DNA of 31,198 bases from Inquilinus sp. (GTDB lineage: Bacteria; Pseudomonadota; Alphaproteobacteria; DSM-16000; Inquilinaceae). The notes beneath the pieces are model-generated. The model ran no database searches. It was not told the origin of the DNA and worked only from the letters and a program-made list of their open reading frames with translations. Position numbers and translations under genes: made by a program. The stretch spans positions 1-31,198 of the forward strand of contig JABDIP010000452.1 in the NCBI GenBank assembly GCA_013003675.1, in the 5' to 3' direction. The first letter of the stretch is position 1, and each line of letters starts with the position of its first letter. Positions 1 to 6,099 of the stretch are shown here, piece after piece.

Positions 1-526
1 CGCCGGCGGCGGCGGTTCGCGCGGCCGGCGACGGCTCGCCGTCGTCGTGACGGGCCCGGCTCGGCGCCGTGGTCGGTGGCGCCTCGAGATAACGGCGGAT
101 GGCTTCGAGTGCCGCCGTGTCATCGGCTGCCCGCAGCAGCCAGCCATAGGCGCGGCCCAGAATACCCAGCGCATGGGCGGCGAGGTTGATACCGCACAGC
201 GAGTTGAGCCGCAGCCGGCCGCCGCTGCGCGACTCCGGGAACGCCCATAGGACGATCGGCGCGTCGACCGCCCGCGCGGCGGCCTCGGCCATGCCGGCAT
301 CCGTGAAGGTGACCTGCAGCACCAGCAACAGGTCGAGACGCTCGCCGGCGAGGACGGACAGGGCGCTCTCCGTCGCCGCGGGGTCGAACAGCAGATCCCG
401 CGCCCCGACGATCTCGGCATCGAGCCGGTCGAGGGTGGCGAAGGCGGCCTCGGCCGTCGCCTCGGCGAACGGCACGTCGAAGGTCGGTCGGGCGAGCGGC
501 AGGACGCCGATGCGCGGCCGGGCCAT
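1..526 (-). CDS. L-fucose isomerase-like sugar isomerase, N-terminal part (runs off window)
   Basis: The reading frame opens with ATG at 526, three bases after the aldolase stop, and stays open to the left edge, giving about 175 residues without the C-terminus. The start MARPRIGVLPLARPTFDVPF and a later stretch with WAFPESRSGGR followed by RLNSLCGINLAAHALG resemble the N-terminal domains of the L-fucose / L-arabinose isomerase superfamily. These proteins interconvert aldoses and ketoses in the cytosol, usually with Mn2+. The metal ligands lie further C-terminal and cannot be checked. Because it follows a PfkB kinase and a LacD-like aldolase in one operon, its likely job is to make the ketose that the kinase phosphorylates. 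Given the sulfolactate operon next door, sulfoquinovose to 6-deoxy-6-sulfofructose is the inferred reaction. The last 30 or so visible residues are Ala/Pro/Arg-rich and may be an interdomain linker. Family is fairly sure; substrate is inference. Confidence 0.6.
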   Translation of the reverse strand, partial: MARPRIGVLPLARPTFDVPFAEATAEAAFATLDRLDAEIVGARDLLFDPAATESALSVLAGERLDLLLVLQVTFTDAGMAEAAARAVDAPIVLWAFPESRSGGRLRLNSLCGINLAAHALGILGRAYGWLLRAADDTAALEAIRRYLEAPPTTAPSRARHDDGEPSPAARTAAAG

Positions 527-529
527 CGA

Positions 530-1570
530 TCAGCCGATCCCGCCATAGGTGGAGTTGAACCCGGGGCCGGCGTCGGCGAGTTCGACGCCGTCCGGGAAGC
601 AGGGGTGGTCGTGCCAGGGGGTCGCCGCCGCATAAGTCAGCGCATTCAACTCGCGCATATAGGGTACGGCGTTCTCCATCAGGGCGCGGTTCATCCGATC
701 CATGTCGGGGAAGTGCTGGCCCGCCTGCCACCAGATCGCGCGACCGGCGAGAAAACCGCTGGCGCCGGCACGGTAGGCGTATGTCAGGATGTGGCGGAAG
801 ACATCCTGGCCAGCGCCGGCCGACAGCATCACCCAGGGCCTTGGGCATGCCTTGCCGAGCGCGTCGAACCAGGCCTGAATCTCATCCGATCCCTCGGCCC
901 CAGGTTTGACCAGATTGTCGGCGGCGACCGGGCTTTCCAGCTTGTAGATATCGACGCCGTATTTCGGATCGGCGAAATCCTTCATGCTGTCGATCACCAG
1001 CTGCGGGCGCTTCGCCGCGTGCTCGATATAGTCCTGGGTCTGTCCCGACTCGCCGGGCAGCGGGTAGACCAGCAGTTCGAGCAGGAAGCAGATGTCATGG
1101 GCACGGCAGGCCTGGCCGACCGACTCCACGAAGCGTTGCTGGTGCTCGACGATCTCCGGTGCGGCGTCCGGACGGTACCACGCCAGAAGCTTCACACCGT
1201 CGGCGCCGAGCCGGCGGATCTTCTCGACGCTCCAATCGGCGATGGCGTGGGTGCGACGCCCGCCGGCGACCTCCTCGAATTGGGAGTCCTCCAGCGTGAG
1301 CAGCAATCCCTGGCTCGGCCGGACATGCCCCACCGCCGCCGGATAGGCGTAGTAGGGGTCGAGCAGCACGGCCGAACTCATCGGCGCCAGGGCGCCGACC
1401 AGCGCCGCCTTGAAGTCGCAGATTTCGGCGAAGTCGGCCTCGGCGACGCCGCGCTTCTCCTTGATCAGGTTGATGATCGGCGGGCGCTGGTCGACGGCGG
1501 TCATCTTGAACCGTCCGGTGTCGTCCGCCAGCCGACGAAAGCCCCACAGTTTACCTGCCGACATCGCCAT
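530..1570 (-). CDS. LacD-like class I ketose-bisphosphate aldolase, candidate sulfofructose-phosphate aldolase
   Basis: This 346-residue protein has the layout of the tagatose-1,6-bisphosphate aldolase (LacD) family, which also contains YihT, the 6-deoxy-6-sulfofructose-1-phosphate aldolase. Visible active-site blocks are ADGVKLLAWY (Lys127), FLLELLVYP (Glu165) and VDIYKLESP (Lys210). Lys210 fits the Schiff-base lysine of the family. A C-terminal GxSGFLAGRAIW block fits the phosphate-binding region. The chosen ATG at 1570 shares its A with the kinase stop (TGATG); a longer frame upstream lies inside the kinase gene and is not conserved-looking. Expected reaction: cleavage of a ketose 1-phosphate or 1,6-bisphosphate to dihydroxyacetone phosphate and a C3 aldehyde. 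Beside sulfolactate genes the aldehyde would be 3-sulfolactaldehyde (inference). A tagatose or other sugar-phosphate substrate cannot be excluded from sequence. Confidence 0.8.
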   Translation of the reverse strand: MAMSAGKLWGFRRLADDTGRFKMTAVDQRPPIINLIKEKRGVAEADFAEICDFKAALVGALAPMSSAVLLDPYYAYPAAVGHVRPSQGLLLTLEDSQFEEVAGGRRTHAIADWSVEKIRRLGADGVKLLAWYRPDAAPEIVEHQQRFVESVGQACRAHDICFLLELLVYPLPGESGQTQDYIEHAAKRPQLVIDSMKDFADPKYGVDIYKLESPVAADNLVKPGAEGSDEIQAWFDALGKACPRPWVMLSAGAGQDVFRHILTYAYRAGASGFLAGRAIWWQAGQHFPDMDRMNRALMENAVPYMRELNALTYAAATPWHDHPCFPDGVELADAGPGFNSTYGGIG

Positions 1571-2487
1571 CACGCAGCCTCCCGCAGCAAAGTGTCCACC
1601 TCGGCCCGGCTGGGGATTCCCGCGCGACCGCCGGGCCGGGTGCATTTCAGCGCCGCCGCCGCGCTGGCGAACCGCACCGCCGCCTCGATCGGCTGTCCCT
1701 CGGCCAGGGCGAGGGCAAGGGCGCCATGGAAGACGTCACCGGCACCGAGGGTGTCGCGGATTGCGACCGGGAAGGCCGGCAGGTGCGCAAGACGCTCGCC
1801 GTCCCGCCAATAGCAGCCATCGCCGCCGGCGGTCACCGCGACCCAGCCCTCGGTCATACGCGCGGCGCGCGCCAACCCTTCGGCCGGGTCGGCGCTGCCG
1901 GTCACCTGCTCCAGGCCGCCGCTCGAAAAGGCGGTGTGGCTGGCCAGGGGCAGCAGAGCGCGCGCCGCGTCGTCGGGCGTGGTGTCTGCGTCGAGGATCG
2001 CCGGCAGGCCGCGCTCCCGCGCCGCTTGCAGCACCGCGCGGGCGCCGTTCGGCCATCTTGCATCGACGAGCACCGCTTGCGCGGAATCCAGATCATGAAG
2101 TGGCAGGAAGCCGGTGTCCGGGTCGAGCGTCTTGTCGGCGAAGGCGATGATCATCCGCTCGCCCTTGGCGTCGACCATGACCGCCGATACCGACGAGCGG
2201 CCGTCCGGGATCCGCCGCGCCGCGGCGATGTCGACGCCCAATTCAGCCAGCTCGTCAAGGATTCGACAGCCCGTGGCGTCGCCGCCGACCCGGCCCCAGA
2301 ACCGGGCGCGTCCGCCCAGCCGGGCGACGGCAACTGCGGCGGTGGCCGCCGGCCCGCCGCCGACCTCGGTGAAACCATCGGCGAAATGCTTGCCGGCCCG
2401 CGCCGGCAGGGCGGCGGTGGCGAATATTTGGTCGAGCACGGCGATGCCGGCGCAGACGACCGCCGGGCCGGTGGCGCTCATCGCCAT
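1570..2487 (-). CDS. PfkB-family (ribokinase-like) sugar kinase, candidate sulfofructose kinase
   Basis: A 305-residue cytosolic kinase of the PfkB/ribokinase family. The N-terminal substrate signature is EVGGGPAATAAVAVARLG (residues 41-58), and the C-terminal signature DTLGAGDVFHGA (245-256) contains the catalytic Asp251 and the anion-hole glycines. The final segment KCTRPGGRAGIP is common in the family. It would phosphorylate the ketose made by the isomerase gene, using ATP, so that the aldolase can split it. The same family includes YihV, the sulfofructose kinase of the E. coli sulfo-EMP pathway. It is the first gene of the minus operon, and the aldolase ATG overlaps its stop. ATG at 2487 was chosen, but the in-frame ATG at 2481 is equally possible, and neither has a strong Shine-Dalgarno sequence. 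Family is sure; substrate is inferred from neighbours. Confidence 0.85.
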   Translation of the reverse strand: MAMSATGPAVVCAGIAVLDQIFATAALPARAGKHFADGFTEVGGGPAATAAVAVARLGGRARFWGRVGGDATGCRILDELAELGVDIAAARRIPDGRSSVSAVMVDAKGERMIIAFADKTLDPDTGFLPLHDLDSAQAVLVDARWPNGARAVLQAARERGLPAILDADTTPDDAARALLPLASHTAFSSGGLEQVTGSADPAEGLARAARMTEGWVAVTAGGDGCYWRDGERLAHLPAFPVAIRDTLGAGDVFHGALALALAEGQPIEAAVRFASAAAALKCTRPGGRAGIPSRAEVDTLLREAA

Positions 2488-2580
2488 CGCCGATCGGCCG
2501 AACCGGCATATCGCGGCCGTTGCGCCATTCGTATCTCCCCCGACCCGGCTTCACGTGGCGCGGGTCCGTATTCGGCGCCA

Positions 2581-2610
2581 ACACTACCTAGCGGCCGGTT
2601 TGTCCGTCAA
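2581..2610 (-). promoter_or_regulatory. Candidate sigma-70 promoter of the kinase-aldolase-isomerase operon
   Basis: On the minus strand TTGACG (2610-2605) is followed after 18 bases by TAGTGT (2586-2581). Transcription would start near 2574, giving a leader of roughly 87 bases before the kinase ATG. The layout (TTGAC, 18 bases, TAG) is the same as at the suyA promoter on the other side of the regulator gene. It lies in an AT-richer gap within GC-rich sequence. Only a motif match by eye. Confidence 0.4.
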
Positions 2611-2614
2611 CTCA

Positions 2615-2623
2615 TCTATAAGA
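2615..2623 (-). promoter_or_regulatory. Candidate GntR operator half-site, TCTTATAGA
   Basis: The minus-strand word TCTTATAGA lies a few bases upstream of the candidate -35 box of the kinase operon. It shares TCTTATA with the palindrome at 3407-3418. A second copy of the wider word ACTCTTA lies just upstream on the same strand, as it does at the other site. The shared motif suggests a binding site for the GntR protein encoded between the two promoters. Not proven. Confidence 0.35.
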
Positions 2624-2648
2624 CCTAAGAGTTAGAAGATCTCTAGGT
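2623..2648. repeat. Imperfect inverted repeat at the end of the regulator gene
   Basis: ACCTAAGAG (2623-2631) is matched by CTCTAGGT (2641-2648), an inverted repeat with one bulged A, overlapping the gntR stop codon. It is too weak and lacks a T-run for a convincing terminator. It could be an extra operator for the kinase operon or chance. Confidence 0.25.
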
Positions 2649-3377
2649 CAGTTCACTCAGATAGGCCAGCTTGTCGGTCAGGCAGCGGCTGACGCGCCAT
2701 TCCACCGGGCGATGCTCGATGTCACGGGCGATGCGGTCGATCTCCAGCAACGGCGTGCCGGGCGCGACGGCAAGCTGGGCCGCTTCCTCCGGTTCAGCGG
2801 CCACGGCACGCAGCCGCTCGACGGCGTGCCCGACGGTGACACCGTACCGCCGCTGGTACAAGTCGTAGAGGGTGTTGGGCAGCGGCTCACCGCCCGGACT
2901 ATCGAGATCCGGGAACAGGGCCTGCGGGACAACGATACGCTCGACGATGATCGGATCGCCGTCGATCGACCGGCGGCGATCGATGCGCAAGACCACGGCG
3001 CCGGCCCGCAAACCCAGCGCCGCCGCCTCGGCCGCTCCGGCGATTCCCTTGCGGCAGTCCAACAGTTCGCTTTCCGGCAACTGCCGGTCGCCGTCCGCAT
3101 CGACCAGATGAAAGAAATGGAACAGCGCGGTGTCCGGCGAGTGGGCGGCAACGAAGGTGCCGCGTCCCTGCCGGCGCACGACGAGGTGCTGCGCCGCCAA
3201 ATCGTCCAGGGCCTTCCGCACCGTTCCCTGGCTGACGCCGAGTTCGGCGGCGAGGCGGCCCTCGCTGGGCAGCGCCTCGTCGGGTCGCCAGGTGCCGTCC
3301 GAGATGCGCCGCCGCAGCAGCTCGATCACCTGCTGGTAGAGCGGCCGATAGCCGGGCATCTGCTGTATCGGGTCCAT
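2643..3377 (-). CDS. GntR-family transcriptional regulator, HutC subfamily (UTRA effector domain)
   Basis: A 244-residue regulator. Residues about 8-75 form the GntR winged helix: YRPLYQQVIELLRRRI, then LPSEGRLAAELGVSQGTVRKAL (helix-turn-helix), then VVRRQGRGTFVA (wing). Residues about 90-240 form the UTRA ligand-binding domain, with the usual LRIDRRRSIDGDPI, LYDLYQRRYGV and EWRVSRC segments. HutC-type regulators bind short palindromes and release them when a sugar, sugar phosphate or acid binds UTRA. The gene sits between the kinase-aldolase-isomerase operon and the divergent suyAB operon. The TCTTATATAAGA palindrome overlaps its own likely -10 region, so autoregulation is plausible. The effector is probably a sulfosugar, its phosphate or sulfolactate (inference). 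Confidence 0.9.
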   Translation of the reverse strand: MDPIQQMPGYRPLYQQVIELLRRRISDGTWRPDEALPSEGRLAAELGVSQGTVRKALDDLAAQHLVVRRQGRGTFVAAHSPDTALFHFFHLVDADGDRQLPESELLDCRKGIAGAAEAAALGLRAGAVVLRIDRRRSIDGDPIIVERIVVPQALFPDLDSPGGEPLPNTLYDLYQRRYGVTVGHAVERLRAVAAEPEEAAQLAVAPGTPLLEIDRIARDIEHRPVEWRVSRCLTDKLAYLSELT

Positions 3378-3406
3378 GGAGCGGTCTCTTCAGCCAGCGT
3401 GAGGAC

Positions 3407-3418
3407 TCTTATATAAGA
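3407..3418. promoter_or_regulatory. Perfect 12-bp palindrome TCTTATATAAGA, candidate operator
   Basis: TCTTATATAAGA is an exact palindrome in the 138-bp gap between gntR and suyA. It ends 11 bases before the TTGACA of the suyA promoter and overlaps the AT-rich -10-like region for leftward gntR transcription. A related half-site lies before the kinase operon. AT-rich palindromes of this size are typical GntR/HutC targets, so it is the best operator candidate here. Confidence 0.5.
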
Positions 3419-3429
3419 TATCGGACTGC

Positions 3430-3459
3430 TTGACAGCCCCTCTTCGATCGCCCTAGCTT
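3430..3459 (+). promoter_or_regulatory. Candidate sigma-70 promoter for suyAB
   Basis: TTGACA (3430-3435), an exact -35 consensus, is followed after 18 bases by TAGCTT (3454-3459). Transcription would begin near 3466, about 50 bases before the suyA ATG. The palindrome at 3407-3418 lies directly upstream. The arrangement mirrors the one before the kinase operon. Confidence 0.5.
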
Positions 3460-3515
3460 CGGCGGTCCGGCGGCGGCCGGGTCGAATTGGGAAGCGCGAG
3501 CGGGGGATCGAGGCG

Positions 3516-3800
3516 ATGCAGCCGCATTTTCTGGTGCATGACAATGGCGACAATGTTGGCGTCGCGGTGGTCGAGGGGATCGCCGCCGGGGCCGAACTGT
3601 CGGGTTGGGTGATGGATACCGACGAGACGATCACCTTGAAGGCGAAGGACGCCATCCCGCTCGGTCACAAGATCGCGCTGAAGGCGCTCCCGGAGGGTGA
3701 GACGGTGGTCAAGTACGGTCACGACGTCGGCCGGGTCGTGGCCGGCGTCGAGCCGGGCGGACACGTCCATGTTCAGAACGTCAAGACGAAGCGCTGGTAA
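3516..3800 (+). CDS. suyA: (R)-sulfolactate sulfo-lyase, small subunit SuyA
   Basis: A 94-residue SAF-domain protein, the size of the small subunit of SuyAB and of the N-terminal domain of altronate dehydratase UxaA. The opening MQPHFLVHDNGDNVGVAVVE, the central GHKIALKALPEGETVVKYG and the ending HVQNVKTKRW agree with SuyA as I remember it. SuyAB eliminates sulfite from (R)-3-sulfolactate to give pyruvate in the cytosol, the carbon-sulfur cleaving step of sulfolactate and cysteate degradation. The start is supported by a GAGG about five bases upstream. suyB follows after 14 bases, so the subunits are co-translated. It is the first gene of the plus operon. The general alternative, altronate or galactarate dehydratase, is less likely because the dehydrogenases and transporter downstream fit sulfolactate. 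Confidence 0.88.
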   Translation: MQPHFLVHDNGDNVGVAVVEGIAAGAELSGWVMDTDETITLKAKDAIPLGHKIALKALPEGETVVKYGHDVGRVVAGVEPGGHVHVQNVKTKRW

Positions 3801-3814
3801 GGGGGACAACGGAC

Positions 3815-4984
3815 ATGGCCGCGGAACGGATCTTCATGGGCTATCGGCGCGAAAACGATCGCGTCGGCATCCGCAACCACGTCGTCGTCCTGCCGGTCGA
3901 CGATATCTCCAACGCCGCCTGCGAGGCGGTGGCGAACAATATCAAGGGCGTGCAGGCGCTGCCGCACTCCTATGGAAGGCTGCAGTTCGGCGCCGATCTG
4001 GAGCTGACTTTCAGGACGCTGATCGGGACCGGCTGCAATCCGAACGTCGCCGCCGTCATCGTCATCGGCATCGAGCCCGGCTGGACCAAGCGTATCGTCG
4101 ACGGCATCGCCGCCACCGGCAAACCGGTCGAAGGCTTCGCCATCGAGGAGCATGGCGACATCGATACCGTGGCCCGCGCCTCGCGCAAGGCCAAGGAATT
4201 CGTGCAATGGGCGACCGAGAAGCAGCGCGAGGAGGCGAGCCTCGACGAGTTGCACATCGCGACGAAATGCGGCGAATCCGACACCACGTCGGGCCTGGGT
4301 TCCTGTCCGACGGTGGGCAATCTGATCGACAAGGTCGACGTCGCCGGGGCAACGACCTGCTTCGGCGAGACGTCGGAATTGACCGGGGCGGAGATGATCT
4401 GCGCCGACCGGGCGGCAACGCCCGAGGCGCGCGAGAAGTTCGTGCGGACCTGGAATGCCTATAACGACTTCATCAACGAGAACAAGACCGACGACTTGTC
4501 GGAGAGCCAGCCGACCAAGGGCAACATCGCCGGCGGTCTGACCACGATCGAGGAAAAGGCGTTCGGCAACCTTCAGAAGATCGGCAAGGTCGCCCGCTAT
4601 ATCGATGTGTTGGAACCGGCGGAGACTCCGGCCAAGGGTGCCGGCCTCTATTTCATGGACACGTCGTCGGCGGCGGCTGAGTGCAACACGCTGCAGGCGG
4701 CGGCCGGGTTCGTCGTCCATCTGTTCCCGACCGGCCAGGGCAACATCATCGGCAACCCGATCATGCCGGTGATCAAGCTGACCGCCAATCCGAAGACGGC
4801 GCGCACGATGGCCGAGCATATCGACCTCGACGTGTCCGGGCTGCTGCGTCGGGAAATGAACCTGGATGAGGCCGGCGACCGGCTGATCGACATCACACTG
4901 CGGACCTGCAACGGCCGGATGACGGCGGCGGAGGCCCTGGGCCACCGCGAATTCGTCATCACCAAGCTGTACCGCAGCGCCTAG
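3815..4984 (+). CDS. suyB: (R)-sulfolactate sulfo-lyase, large subunit SuyB
   Basis: A 389-residue protein of the UxaA/altronate dehydratase C-terminal family, the expected length for SuyB. Characteristic stretches are GYRRENDRVGIRNHVVVLPV near the start, CGESDTTSGLGSCPTVGN, FGETSELTGAEM, SQPTKGNIAGGLTTIEEKAFG and the ending EALGHREFVITKLY. Conserved cysteines (in KCGESD, GSCPT and AAECNTL) may hold an iron-sulfur or metal centre, as in related dehydratases (family knowledge, not shown here). With SuyA it forms the desulfonating enzyme: (R)-sulfolactate to pyruvate and sulfite. The ATG at 3815 has a GGGGGA ribosome-binding site about nine bases upstream. No sulfite exporter or sulfite dehydrogenase is visible in the window, so sulfite handling must be encoded elsewhere. 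Confidence 0.88.
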   Translation: MAAERIFMGYRRENDRVGIRNHVVVLPVDDISNAACEAVANNIKGVQALPHSYGRLQFGADLELTFRTLIGTGCNPNVAAVIVIGIEPGWTKRIVDGIAATGKPVEGFAIEEHGDIDTVARASRKAKEFVQWATEKQREEASLDELHIATKCGESDTTSGLGSCPTVGNLIDKVDVAGATTCFGETSELTGAEMICADRAATPEAREKFVRTWNAYNDFINENKTDDLSESQPTKGNIAGGLTTIEEKAFGNLQKIGKVARYIDVLEPAETPAKGAGLYFMDTSSAAAECNTLQAAAGFVVHLFPTGQGNIIGNPIMPVIKLTANPKTARTMAEHIDLDVSGLLRREMNLDEAGDRLIDITLRTCNGRMTAAEALGHREFVITKLYRSA

Positions 4985-5014
4985 TCGGCTGGAACCAAGG
5001 CCGGACGGAGTCGC

Positions 5015-5042
5015 TTTGCGCCGGCTTGCCGTCCGCTATACT
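5015..5042 (+). promoter_or_regulatory. Weak candidate internal promoter before the transporter genes
   Basis: The 122-bp gap between suyB and the transporter binding protein holds TATACT (5037-5042), a good -10 box, with only a partial -35 (TTTGCG at 5015-5020, spacing 16). It could give extra transcription of the transporter and dehydrogenase genes. The gap is the longest inside the plus operon, which supports an internal signal of some kind. Confidence 0.28.
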
Positions 5043-5106
5043 CGGTGGCGAAGAAAGAGCCGGGCCCCTGGAGGCCCAGCCTCAATCAAGATCGGGAGGT
5101 ATCGCC

Positions 5107-6063
5107 ATGAGAATTCTTCGGACGCTGTTGACCGCCGTCGCCGCTGTCGCGGTGATCGGAGCCCCCGTCGCCCAGGCCGAGTTTCCGGAAAAACCGATGA
5201 ATTTCATCGTCGCCTTCAACCCGGGCGGCGAGACCGACGTGACGGCGCGGCTGCAGCAACCCTACTACGAGAAAGTTGCCGGCCAGCCGCTGGTGATCCA
5301 GTACAAGCCCGGCGCCGGCGGTGCCCAGGCCTGGGCCGGTCTGAACGAGCTACCGGGCGACGGCTACACGATGGTCGGCACCAATCTGCCGCACATCATC
5401 CTGCAACCGATGGAGAAGGACGTCGGGTACGAGACCGCCGATATCACCAACGTCTACATGTTCCACTACACGCCGGATGCCGTGCTGGTGCCGCAGGACA
5501 GCCCGTTCCAGACACTGGCCGACCTAGTCGCCTACGCGAAGTCGACGCCCGGCGCGGTCACCTTGTCCGGCTCCGGCACCAATACGGCCAACCATCTGGC
5601 GCAGCGGCGGTTCAGCGAGATGGCCGGGATCACCACCACCTATGTGCCGTTCGGCGGCACCGGGCCGTCGGTGACCGCGGTGCTCGGCAACCAGGTGAGT
5701 GGCGCGATGGGCTATTCCACGGTCGGTGTCGCCCAGGAAGGCCAGCTTCGCATGCTGGCGGTCGCCACCGATCAGCGGCTGCCCCGCTTCCCCGACGTGC
5801 CGACCTTCAAGGAATTGGGCTACGACCTTGTTTCGGGCGCCTATCGCGGCATCGCGGTGCCGAAATCGACATCGGAGGAAGTTCGCCACCAGGTCTCCGA
5901 CATCATCGGCCGGATCAATGCCGATCCCGATTTCATCCAACAGATGGAGGATGGCGGCTTCGTCGTGATCGACGTGCCCTATGACGAGGTGCCGGCATTC
6001 ATGGCGGCGAAACAGAGCGAGTATGGCGAACTGGCCGACGCCATGGGCATCCGCAAGCGCTAG
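5107..6063 (+). CDS. tctC: TTT-family periplasmic solute-binding protein (TctC type), probable sulfolactate importer
   Basis: ATG at 5107 gives 318 residues starting with a typical Sec signal peptide (MRILRTLLTAVAAVAVIGAP, cleavage after AQA). A GGGAGG ribosome-binding site lies just upstream. An earlier ATG at 5026 is rejected because it would bury the signal peptide. The mature protein opens with FPEKPMNFIVAFNPGGETDV and contains KPGAGGAQAWAGL and YVPFGGTGPSVTAVLGNQV, hallmarks of the tripartite tricarboxylate transporter binding proteins (Bug/TctC), which present carboxylates to the TctAB membrane complex. In sulfolactate-using bacteria such as Roseovarius and Chromohalobacter a TTT system, SlcHFG, sits beside slcC, comC and suyAB. 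The same neighbourhood here makes sulfolactate the likely substrate. Other C3-C6 carboxylates remain possible. Confidence 0.85.
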   Translation: MRILRTLLTAVAAVAVIGAPVAQAEFPEKPMNFIVAFNPGGETDVTARLQQPYYEKVAGQPLVIQYKPGAGGAQAWAGLNELPGDGYTMVGTNLPHIILQPMEKDVGYETADITNVYMFHYTPDAVLVPQDSPFQTLADLVAYAKSTPGAVTLSGSGTNTANHLAQRRFSEMAGITTTYVPFGGTGPSVTAVLGNQVSGAMGYSTVGVAQEGQLRMLAVATDQRLPRFPDVPTFKELGYDLVSGAYRGIAVPKSTSEEVRHQVSDIIGRINADPDFIQQMEDGGFVVIDVPYDEVPAFMAAKQSEYGELADAMGIRKR

Positions 6064-6099
6064 GCGGCCCTGGCCACCGCCGGCCCGGCCGCAACCGGC

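Noticed and set aside
3516..4984. Altronate or galactarate dehydratase (UxaA/GarD)
   Set aside because: The split into a 94- and a 389-residue protein, the HVQNVKTKRW ending and the SlcC, ComC and TTT neighbours fit SuyAB better; hexuronate genes are absent.
5026..5106. Upstream ATG for the TctC-type binding protein
   Set aside because: It would put 27 non-hydrophobic residues before an otherwise perfect signal peptide; the ATG at 5107 has a GGGAGG ribosome-binding site.
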